Source: JBBDWZ01 sp050732575
GTDB taxonomy: Bacteria > Gemmatimonadota > Gemmatimonadetes > Longimicrobiales > RSA9
NCBI GenBank assembly: GCA_050732575.1
Contig: JBOHRF010000027.1
Location: 1-31,915, forward strand
Length of the DNA stretch: 31,915 bases
Direction: 5' to 3'
The translations under genes and the position numbers were made by a program. The notes under the pieces were generated by a model, which was not told the DNA's origin, ran no database searches, and was given only the letters and a program-made list of their open reading frames with translations. Positions 25,600 to 31,915 of this stretch are shown here, one piece after another; the first letter of the stretch is position 1, and the number at the start of each line of letters is the position of its first letter.

Positions 25600-25874
25600 G
25601 TATTGGCCTTGATCACCTCGAGCGCGCGATCCGCCAGTCGATACACATACGGATGCGCGCGGTTACCGTTGGTCATGATGGCGAACCCGATCTTGCGATC
25701 CAGATTGCCAACCAGCAACGCCGTGTAACCCGGCACGCTGCCAGAGTGCGCAAACAACCGCTCCCCGCGACGAGTGGCAAGGCGCCAGACAGAGCATAGC
25801 CGGTTTGGGCGCCGCCCAAGTCCTGTGACGCTTCGGGAAGCTTGGCCGCCTCGATGAGTTCTTCTGTCGTGGCA
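25600..25874 (-). pseudogene. serine hydrolase (beta-lactamase-like), 3' fragment
   Basis: About 90 codons of a class C beta-lactamase-like hydrolase: TTEELIEAAKLPEASQDLGG, TGYALSGALPLVAGSG, a frameshift near 25765, then RLFAHSGSVPGYTALLVGNL, GFAIMTNGNRAHPYVYRLAD and RALEVI. AHSGSVPG is the HxG active-site strand. At its 5' end (about 25874) it joins a D-aminoacylase fragment. The SxxK and YxN parts are absent here, although a middle piece of such a gene lies 3.1 kb away at 22115-22500. Confidence 0.7.
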
Positions 25875-26356
25875 TTTGACCGACGCGCCGTGCTGTTCCA
25901 TGGCACGCAGCCAATTGTCGAATCCGCGCTCACCGGCAAACGGATGCGCTGCCATCGAATCGGCCCGTGCAGTACCGGGCTCCACACCCTGAGTCCTGGC
26001 ATTGATGATCGCGTTGGTGCTGCCTTCACCCATGATCTCCGTGGTCACGCCCATCGTGACTTTGCTGACCACGCGACCATCGCCGTTGCCCAGGAATGCA
26101 CCGCGCGAATGGCTCTGGATATCCCAGAAGCCAGGCGCGACCACCAGGCCGGAGGTATCGGTGCGCCTCGAATGCCGACATCACCGTAGAACCAGGCCGC
26201 ACCCGCCCCATCAATGATGCGGCCGTTCTCGATGATGAGGTCATAGCCGCCGGTCGGCGTGGGTGTTGAGGGCGCGGGGACCCGGGCGCACGCAGGCAGA
26301 AGCACACTGTCAATTAGAGCAGCTCCGCGCGCTGGCCATCTAACGACCTGTTTCAC
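25875..26356 (-). pseudogene. D-aminoacylase/amidohydrolase 5' fragment, predicted lipoprotein
   Basis: Starts at ATG 26356 with a signal region containing a lipobox-like LLPAC. It continues GGYDLIIENGRIIDGAGAAW and FYGDVGIRG, characteristic of D-aminoacylase-type amidohydrolases. There is then a frame change and a loss of about 25 residues, followed by GLVVAPGFWDIQSHSRGAF, VVSKVTMGVTTEIMGEGST and GERGFDNWLRAMEQHGASV. Full-length relatives have about 500-560 aa, so only the first third remains. The usual DIQSH metal-binding His is present. It is joined to a serine hydrolase fragment at about 25874. Confidence 0.75.
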
Positions 26357-26476
26357 ACTGAGGACTCGGTGGTCACTGTTTCCCCAAACGTTGCCGTTGC
26401 GGAGAATAAAATTAGATGTAGTGTCATCTCCGGCTCGTTACGAACGAATCCCTGACACCTCTCCTTTGAGAACACC

Positions 26477-28606
26477 ATGAAGACGAACGTTCGATTCCAC
26501 TCGGCCGCGCTGGCGCTCGTCGGCATTCTCCTGGTGCCGCCCACGCGGCTGGCGACCGCGCACACGGCGGCCTTCCAGGTTGAGGAAGCCACGATCGAGG
26601 ACATCCAGTCAGCAATCAAGCGGAAGGAGGTCACCTCGACGCGAGTGGTCGAGCTCTACCTCGCGCGCATCAAGGCCTACAACGGCACGTGCGTGAACGA
26701 ACCGCAGGGGATTCTCGGGCGGGTCACGACGATCAAGAACGCAGGCAAGATCAACGCGCTGATCACGCTGAACCTGCGTCCGGCCGCGCGCCGCGCCTGG
26801 GGCTTCGACGACCGCAAGGCCCGCAGTATGACCGACGCGGTGGACAACGCCCCCGCGCTGCTCGACGCGCTCGAGGTGGCGGCGCGACAGGACGCGCATT
26901 TCGCGCGCACGGGCCAGCTGATCGGGCCGCTGCACGGCATCGTGCTCGCGATCAAGGATCAGTACGACACGTACGACATGCGCACGACGTCAGGCGCGGA
27001 CGCGTTCTACGCGAATGATCGGCCGCCCGATGACGCCACGTTCGTGAAGCGGCTGCGGGACGCGGGAGCGATCATCCTCGCGAAAGCGAACATGGGCGAG
27101 TACGCGACGGGTGGAATCGCCGGCACGCGCAGCACGTTCGGCGGGACCAACTGCAACGCGTACGACACCGAGCGCGATCCGGGCGCATCGAGCGGCGGCT
27201 CAGGCAACTCGGTGGGCGCGAACCTGGTGACGTGCGCGATCGGCGAGGAAACCGGAACCTCGATTCGCGAGCCGGCGAAGAACGCCAGCGCGGTCGGACT
27301 TGCGCCCACGCGCGAACTGGTCAGTGCGGACGGAATGATGCAGCGCGGCATCACGACACGCGTCGGACCGATCTGCCGCACCGTGCGGGACGTGGCCAAA
27401 ATCCTGGACGCGTACGCCGGCTACGATCCGAAGGACGAACTGACTTCGTTCAGCGTCGGCAGGAAGCCGGAGCAGCCCTACGCGAGCTTCGCGCAGGGCG
27501 CGCGCCTCGATGGCATCCGTATCGGCGTGATCCGCGAGTACATGAATCGCAACCTGTTCACGGTCGCCGACAGCGAGTCGATCACGCTCATCGAGCGCGC
27601 CATCGACGACCTGCGGGCACTGGGCGCGACCATCGTGGATCCCGGGCCGAATGGCGCGCTGTTTCAGGAAGCAGTGAATCGGTACGTGCCGGCGTGGCGA
27701 AGCGCGGCCTTCATACGGCAGTTCCGCAACGTGTTTCCGGACTCGGCCGATCACATTTCAAAGCTGATCGACATGTACGCCGACGCCTCACTCGTGCCTC
27801 ATGACTCGGCCGGCCGGCCAAACATCCGCAGTTTCGGCGGCGGTGGGCGCGGCGGGCGTGGTGCGGGCGAGGGGCGCGGTGCGGGCGAGGGGCGCGGTGC
27901 GGGTGAGGGGCGCGGTGCTGGCGAGGGGCGTGGTGCAGGCGAGGGGCGCGGCGCGGGCGCCGGACGCGGTGCCGGCGACGGCGATGTCGGCGGCGGGAAG
28001 TACAACATGGAGACGTATTTGCGCGAGCGCGGCGATGCGAATATCAAGACGTACCGAGACATGGCCGAGAAGGCCAACTTCTGGGCCGATTCGCACTTCG
28101 GTGCCAACCGTCGGCGGGGCATGTTCGGCACCGACTCGGCGAGGACCTTGGTGGTCGGAAACTCGCTGCAGGATCGCTTCGTGATACAAACGATCGTGCA
28201 CGCGGTTTTCGCGCAGCACGACTTGGACGCGGTCATATACCCCACGGGTAACGTGCCGGCGCCCATCCTCACGAACCCGGACGAGCCGGGCAGGAATGAC
28301 CGGCCTGCGGGAGTGTGGACCTTCATCAATAGCCGGGGCTTCCCGGCGATGACGGTCCCCGCAGGCTTCACCACGCAGGTCTACGACCGCGTGCGCATCA
28401 CCCCGCGCGACACCACGCAGCGCGATAGCACGCGTCTCACGGGCCCGATACCGGCGCGGCTCCCCGTGGGGATCGACTTCCTGGGCCTACCCTTTGGGGA
28501 GCCGATGTTGCTACGGATCGGCGCGGCCTACGAGGCCCGGACCAAACATCGCGCGCCGCCACTCGGCTTCGGGCCGTTGCCAGCGCGAGCGTCGTCGCAG
28601 CGTTGA
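26477..28606 (+). CDS. secreted amidase (amidase signature family) with glycine-rich insert
   Basis: A 709-aa amidase-signature hydrolase. The signal peptide is VRFHSAALALVGILLVPPTR, cleaved near ATAHT. The catalytic Ser-cisSer-Lys triad is visible as Lys160 in HGIVLAIKDQYDT, Ser238 in DPGASSGGSG and Ser262 in EETGTSIREPA. Residues about 455-509 are a low-complexity insert of GRGAGE repeats placed between the two parts of the catalytic fold. The C-terminal part (GNVPAPILTNPDEPGRNDRP, SRGFPAMTVPAGF, LPVGIDFLGLPFGEPMLLRI) is typical of the family. It probably hydrolyses amides in the periplasm or outside. The frame is intact, and a strong hairpin follows the stop. Confidence 0.93.
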   Translation: MKTNVRFHSAALALVGILLVPPTRLATAHTAAFQVEEATIEDIQSAIKRKEVTSTRVVELYLARIKAYNGTCVNEPQGILGRVTTIKNAGKINALITLNLRPAARRAWGFDDRKARSMTDAVDNAPALLDALEVAARQDAHFARTGQLIGPLHGIVLAIKDQYDTYDMRTTSGADAFYANDRPPDDATFVKRLRDAGAIILAKANMGEYATGGIAGTRSTFGGTNCNAYDTERDPGASSGGSGNSVGANLVTCAIGEETGTSIREPAKNASAVGLAPTRELVSADGMMQRGITTRVGPICRTVRDVAKILDAYAGYDPKDELTSFSVGRKPEQPYASFAQGARLDGIRIGVIREYMNRNLFTVADSESITLIERAIDDLRALGATIVDPGPNGALFQEAVNRYVPAWRSAAFIRQFRNVFPDSADHISKLIDMYADASLVPHDSAGRPNIRSFGGGGRGGRGAGEGRGAGEGRGAGEGRGAGEGRGAGEGRGAGAGRGAGDGDVGGGKYNMETYLRERGDANIKTYRDMAEKANFWADSHFGANRRRGMFGTDSARTLVVGNSLQDRFVIQTIVHAVFAQHDLDAVIYPTGNVPAPILTNPDEPGRNDRPAGVWTFINSRGFPAMTVPAGFTTQVYDRVRITPRDTTQRDSTRLTGPIPARLPVGIDFLGLPFGEPMLLRIGAAYEARTKHRAPPLGFGPLPARASSQR
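27838..28000 (+). repeat. 18-bp in-frame tandem repeat in amidase gene
   Basis: An 18-bp unit, GGGCGCGGTGCGGGCGAG and close variants, is repeated about seven times. It encodes GRGAGE five times followed by GRGAGA and GRGAGD. Because the unit is a multiple of three, copy-number changes keep the frame. Third-position differences between copies show it is not newly expanded. Confidence 0.9.
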
Positions 28607-28619
28607 AGCGCATGAAAAC

Positions 28620-28649
28620 GGGCCACCGGAGCTGCTTGCTCGGTGGCCC
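28620..28649 (+). terminator. strong hairpin after the amidase gene
   Basis: GGGCCACCGGAGC pairs with GCTCGGTGGCCC over 12 bp with one bulged G and a TGCTT loop, 14 bp after the amidase stop. There is no T-tract, so it is either a factor-assisted terminator or an mRNA 3' stabiliser. Confidence 0.6.
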
Positions 28650-28677
28650 AGATCGTTGGCTCCCAGGGAAGAGAGCT

Positions 28678-28747
28678 TAGCTCCCGCGGTAGCACTCGAA
28701 CCTACGACTCGCGAATTAACAGGTCCTAGTCCGCCTCCGCAACCGCG
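28678..28747 (-). pseudogene. tRNA-Asn-like remnant (3' half), possible att site
   Basis: On the minus strand, 28722 down to 28678 reads as the 3' half of a tRNA-Asn. It has the anticodon loop CTGTTAA (anticodon GTT), TTCGC stem, GAGTC variable part, T-arm GTAGG-TTCGAGT-GCTAC (one mismatch at the closing pair), acceptor strand CGCGGGA and G, then CTA instead of CCA. Upstream of the anticodon loop there is no D-arm, and the sequence (28723-28747) pairs poorly. A 3' tRNA half is what integrase-mediated insertion leaves at an att site; a decayed tRNA gene is the alternative. A separate GC-rich hairpin (CCTCCGC/GCGGAGG, 28734-28755) overlaps the far end. Nothing else is recognisable up to 28927. 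Confidence 0.45.
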
Positions 28748-28927
28748 GGCGGAGGGCACCGGAAGGTCTTGTACCGCAGAGCGTTTTGCTCTAGGCTCCT
28801 GCACCGCTTTGCACCAATCCGCACCGTTCCTGCCACCGATATGTTCACGCGTATAGGCACACGTCAGAATCGGGGGCAGGCCGATCCTGCTATGTCCCGC
28901 GCCGCGCCTCGCGGTCATCGTTGATCC

Positions 28928-29167
28928 GTGATCACGGCGCGCTTCTATCTGCACTACCGGGACGCCAGCGACGTGGCCGCTGACGTTGTCGAGTTTCAGC
29001 TAGCGCTCGACGGTGACGCAGCTATTCAGGAACTGCACCACTATGTTGCTGAGCGCATTGCTCAACACGGGTGTATCTGGCTGCAAGACGTGCAGGGTGA
29101 GCACCACTGCATCTGGTGGGAAACAGTTAAGCGCATCGAGGTGATCACCACAGCTACGACGGATTAG
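28928..29167 (+). CDS. small hypothetical protein
   Basis: A 79-aa acidic protein starting at GTG 28928: ARFYLHYRDASDVAADVVEF, AIQELHHYVAERIAQHGCIW and WWETVKRIEVI. The balanced composition and lack of low complexity suggest a real gene, but I know no family for it. The start codon lies inside a perfect 12-bp palindrome, CCGTGATCACGG (28926-28937), which could be an operator. It is convergent with the restriction gene; 29168-29307 holds no gene. Confidence 0.45.
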   Translation: MITARFYLHYRDASDVAADVVEFQLALDGDAAIQELHHYVAERIAQHGCIWLQDVQGEHHCIWWETVKRIEVITTATTD

Positions 29168-29307
29168 GTGCAGTTCGCATCTTGTTCTTCCCGGGCCGGG
29201 AAATGAGCGCAAGCAGAGCATCGACTGGCGCGTGGAGCAGCGATTGTTGGCTTCTCCTCGTTCCCTGCAAACATTCTCACGACCGCGTCGATCTTGGTGT
29301 TCTCGTT

Positions 29308-30090
29308 TTAGAGGTGCCAGCGTGCTCTGTATGCTGCGCACACCTGTTCTAGCATTCGCGCGTACTCAGCATCGACGTTGATGCCGAGCGTGTTCGGCCT
29401 CGGCATTGACGGCGGGTTCACGTTGTCGATAAAAACGGGTACACCAAGCAGGTAATCGAAGCCTTCGACATGGGTGTGCCCCGGCTTACGAGTCGGGAGT
29501 GTCGTCAGGAGCTCGAGCGTCCGGGCCGGATCATTAGGTCGGTTGTAGCTGACGGCATCTTCGAATTCCTTCCAGAGGGAAGCGTCACCTGACGACAGCC
29601 TTGGCAGGACCCGCGCTTGAAACTCCTCGTCGTTCCCGCGCTTGAGAAACCGAGGTCGGACCTGGTCAGGAACGTTCAGGACGCGCTCCGCCAGCCCGAT
29701 AAGCACGGTCCCGAGAATGAGCGCCTCGGGCCGTGCGGCGTGGATAGCTCCAAGAACCTTCTTCAAGTCATCGAAGCGGTTGGTTCGATTTCGATGCGCA
29801 GTGATGACCGATTTGTTTTCAAGAGCGATACGGACCTTTTGGATATCCGGTCCCCCATGGGGTCCCGGTTCGCCTACGAATAGATCGACCTTTCGCAAGC
29901 GGTCACCCGGAGATTGAACGTTCAACCACACTCGGACCTTGTCCCTCGCGAAGTCATCGCGGAGGTGCTCGCAATGTTTGAGTAGGTCTTCGAAGAAAGC
30001 CTTGCTGACTGTATCGGAGTGTGCTTCCAGCCGATGATTGTGATAACCAGCTACATCGATCGCTTTGATGGCTGCGTCGAACGGTGTCAT
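29308..30090 (-). CDS. type II restriction endonuclease (PD-(D/E)xK-like)
   Basis: A 260-aa protein encoded directly after the methyltransferase, with an ATGA overlap. A plausible nuclease core is KVDLFVGEP (Asp69) followed by VRIALENKSV (Glu91, Lys93), a PD-(D/E)xK arrangement. The N-terminus (PFDAAIKAIDVAGYHNHRLE) and AHRNRTNRFDDLKKVL match, from memory, unnamed restriction enzymes that accompany Eco57I/TaqI-type adenine methyltransferases. The recognition sequence cannot be predicted. The frame is intact, and translation is coupled to the methyltransferase, so methylation should come first. Confidence 0.8.
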   Translation of the reverse strand: MTPFDAAIKAIDVAGYHNHRLEAHSDTVSKAFFEDLLKHCEHLRDDFARDKVRVWLNVQSPGDRLRKVDLFVGEPGPHGGPDIQKVRIALENKSVITAHRNRTNRFDDLKKVLGAIHAARPEALILGTVLIGLAERVLNVPDQVRPRFLKRGNDEEFQARVLPRLSSGDASLWKEFEDAVSYNRPNDPARTLELLTTLPTRKPGHTHVEGFDYLLGVPVFIDNVNPPSMPRPNTLGINVDAEYARMLEQVCAAYRARWHL

Positions 30091-31475
30091 TCCGAGGCTA
30101 CACTCAGCACGCCCCTTTCAACTTCACTCGGGACGAAAGTGGCGGGGACCGGGAGCTGCTTGAGGACGTGTGATTGCAGCCGGAGAAAACCCTTGGCCGC
30201 GCGCTGCGAATGGTCGCGCAACCATTGATGCACCGTTGGCGAGTTCAGATACGCGGCTAGGCCGTCAACATGCTCTGGGTTCGACGGAACAATGTAGTAT
30301 ACCGAGTGGCGTGGGACGATGTGTCCTTCCCGGTCGATCACAAAGAACGGAGTCGCGCCGATGTCCTTGCAAAGCATCTTTGGATGCAGGATGTCGGGGA
30401 GTGGCGGATTCTCGTGGAACGCATACCACGGCTTATGCCGGACGCAGGTACGCGCCAGGAGTTTGTCGCGATGCTCGGGCGTCGAGATGTAGCGTCCAAG
30501 CTCACCAAGGCTGTCCTCTGGCAGCAACTGGCCACGACCATCATATGGATTGAGCATCACGTGGCGCGGAGTCGGCTGCTGATTCGGTTTCAGGTCTCGG
30601 CCTGCGATTGTCGGATGCGCAAAGCGGCGAAGCTTCGGATCAAGCCCCTCGACAGGCACGACGAACACCGAGTCGGCCCCCGTGGCCACGCCACAGCTTA
30701 TGCGCAAGCAGATGTCTTCGAGAGTGAGTCCGCCACGTTCTTGGTCGGCTCCGAGGAGGGTGGGTAGCCAGGATATAGCCTCAGACGGGAGATGCGCGGT
30801 CCTAACGCGGCCGTCACGGAGTAGCACGCGCGTCGGCTCGCCGTTCTTTCGCGCCGTGACAGTCGTGATCAGCGGATACGTCACCAACTCGCCAAACGTC
30901 GCCTCATCAACGAAGTGCAGCTCGTCCACCTGCGCATCGGTGAGGAGATGTCTAAGGGGCGCACCCGTTTTAACGTAGAGGAACTTCTCAGGTGTGATAA
31001 AAACGAGACGACCGGACGGCTTCAGCAGAGTCAGCGCTTGCTCGAAGAACAAGAGGTAGAGATCGAATCTCTGCTGTGCAGTCGCGTAACGCTGCCGATA
31101 CATCTCGCGTTCGTCGGTGGATAGTTCGGTAATCGGAACGTACGGAGGGTTACCGATAACGAAATCGAATCGGTCGGCGCTGGGGAGCAGGAAGTCCGAC
31201 TGCCGAATCTCCACCTGTCGGATACCGGCAAAGCGTTCTCGTGCAGCCGCGACGTGCGCAGGGTCCGAGTCAATGCCAAGGATTATCGGGAGGGAGCACT
31301 TGTTCACTTTACACCAGCGTATCACTCCCTCGATAAAAGCTCCGGTCCCACATCCCGGATCGAGGACTCGATCGCGCACTGATGGCGGGAGGTTACGGAA
31401 GAGCTTCTCGACCATTGCGTCGACAATAGACGTCGGAGTTAGCACGTATCCCTTCACTCGCCTGCGCACCTTCAA
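30087..31475 (-). CDS. N6-adenine DNA methyltransferase (TaqI/Eco57I-like)
   Basis: A 462-aa class I methyltransferase that transfers a methyl group from S-adenosylmethionine to adenine N6. Motif X/N-terminal region is KGYVLTPTSIVDAMVEKLF, motif I is LDPGCGTGAFIEG (AdoMet binding, 39-45), and the catalytic motif IV is IGNPPYVP (109-112 NPPY). The C-terminal half (GVATGADSVFVV, HPTIAGRDLKPNQ, LAAYLNSPTVHQWLRDHSQR) is the TaqI-like target-recognition domain. The start is uncertain: TTG 31475 gives the reading used here, while GTG 31469 is an alternative. It forms a type II restriction-modification operon with the overlapping endonuclease gene. Confidence 0.92.
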   Translation of the reverse strand: MKVRRRVKGYVLTPTSIVDAMVEKLFRNLPPSVRDRVLDPGCGTGAFIEGVIRWCKVNKCSLPIILGIDSDPAHVAAARERFAGIRQVEIRQSDFLLPSADRFDFVIGNPPYVPITELSTDEREMYRQRYATAQQRFDLYLLFFEQALTLLKPSGRLVFITPEKFLYVKTGAPLRHLLTDAQVDELHFVDEATFGELVTYPLITTVTARKNGEPTRVLLRDGRVRTAHLPSEAISWLPTLLGADQERGGLTLEDICLRISCGVATGADSVFVVPVEGLDPKLRRFAHPTIAGRDLKPNQQPTPRHVMLNPYDGRGQLLPEDSLGELGRYISTPEHRDKLLARTCVRHKPWYAFHENPPLPDILHPKMLCKDIGATPFFVIDREGHIVPRHSVYYIVPSNPEHVDGLAAYLNSPTVHQWLRDHSQRAAKGFLRLQSHVLKQLPVPATFVPSEVERGVLSVASE

Positions 31476-31569
31476 GGGTTCCAGTTGCTGGCTGCAAGTC
31501 TATAGGGAGAACATCTGGAGCGCCATCCGGGCCGCGAGCTTGGCCGTTTAGGCACGGCGATCTTTGCCC

Positions 31570-31915
31570 CTAGCAACGGGCCCGCTCCTGTGCCTCGGCC
31601 AACGTCGCGCCCCTATCCGTAAGCGTGGCCCCGTCGTCGGCGATCAGCGAGGCGTTTTCTCCGACCGCCAGAGTCCGCACGCGACGGCAGCACGAGATCG
31701 TCCCGCAAACCTTCTCTCCACGCGCCATACCAATCGCTGCCTATTGCCGTGTTGATCGTGACGTGGAAGTTGGCCAGCTCTTACAGGAGACCGGAGTGAA
31801 CGGCATGTCGGGCGCTACTCTCAGCCTCCGCTCCTGAAGGAGCCGCTGGACAACTCCGACCAAATCGCGCTTGGGACTCTCCAGTGGCCCTTCTCCAAAT
31901 GAGCCAACGCCTGCT
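31570..31915 (-). pseudogene. phage terminase large-subunit-like 3' end, decayed and cut by window edge
   Basis: Reading leftward from the edge on the minus strand: FGEGPLESPKRDLVGVVQRL, LQERRLRVAPDMPFTPV, then a frame change and an in-frame TAA followed by ELANFHVTINTAIG, YGAWREGLRDDLVL, another shift to AVACGLW, and GENASLIADDGATL to a TAG at 31570-31572. The order (PKRDLV..VQ.LLQ..RL, EL..F.V.I, YGAWREG..DDLVLA) is that of the C-terminal nuclease domain of terminase-like proteins, with the conserved Asp pair. At least two frameshifts and one nonsense codon make it non-functional. From 31476 to 31569 nothing else is seen. Confidence 0.6.

Noticed and set aside
27838..28000. CRISPR-like array
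   Set aside because: Repeats are contiguous 18-bp units without spacers and are in frame within the amidase gene.
28678..28747. A functional tRNA-Asn gene
   Set aside because: There is no D-arm, a disrupted anticodon stem on the 5' side, a T-stem mismatch and no CCA, so only a remnant can be claimed.

Overview
The window is GC-rich DNA from what looks like a soil or sediment bacterium, probably Gemmatimonadota or Acidobacteriota. The evidence is the set of families, not a marker gene: a PadR regulator overlapping a long MacB/FtsX-type 'ADOP' permease, a BTAD regulator with a membrane segment and TPR region, a Ser/Thr kinase fused to a TolB-type propeller, a DUF5916 fragment, and a secreted amidase with a glycine-rich insert. 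No rRNA gene or phylogenetic marker is present, so the assignment is inference.

Layout. (1) 74-3100: ADOP permease and its PadR regulator on the minus strand, coupled by an ATGA overlap, with a promoter bracketed by an inverted repeat. (2) 3.2-10.3 kb: mostly short one-gene units of the kinds common in integron cassettes and accessory DNA: metzincin lipoprotein, GNAT acetyltransferase, DHFR-like reductase, exported protein, flavin monooxygenase, SnoaL-like protein, a frameshifted YdeI-like gene, an ArsR/SRPBCC/membrane-protein operon and a DUF1801-like remnant. Two attC-like sites (5328-5412 and 7542-7647) and one half-site (4630-4654) lie between them. (3) 10.4-12.8 kb: an intact UvrA-like double ABC ATPase of the DrrC type. 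(4) 13.07-14.77 kb: a patchwork of five short gene fragments (kelch, DUF5916, ADOP 3' end, amidohydrolase middle, UvrA 3' end). The 278 bp before it (12791-13068) hold nothing I can identify. (5) 14.9-22.1 kb: a co-directional set of one membrane BTAD regulator and three exported proteins, the last a zinc metallopeptidase; each carries one to three frameshifts. (6) 22.1-26.4 kb, minus strand: serine hydrolase and D-aminoacylase fragments, a kinase-propeller gene with two deletions in the kinase domain, and an intact two-gene unit of a 72-aa protein plus a DUF6036-type nucleotidyltransferase that looks like a toxin-antitoxin or abortive-infection pair. (7) 26.5-28.6 kb: an intact secreted amidase with a tandem-repeat insert and a strong 3' hairpin. 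(8) 28.7-31.9 kb: a tRNA-Asn 3'-half-like remnant, a small unknown ORF, a type II restriction-modification pair (methyltransferase and endonuclease, ATGA overlap), and the decayed 3' end of a phage terminase running off the window edge.

Working together: the PadR/permease, ArsR/SRPBCC, nucleotidyltransferase and restriction-modification units each form tight operons with 4-bp stop/start overlaps. The most interesting points are the attC-like sites, the small-protein/nucleotidyltransferase pair, the tRNA-half/R-M/terminase assemblage, and the sharp concentration of frameshifts and fragment junctions between 13 and 26 kb. That last pattern is either real gene decay or an assembly-quality problem.
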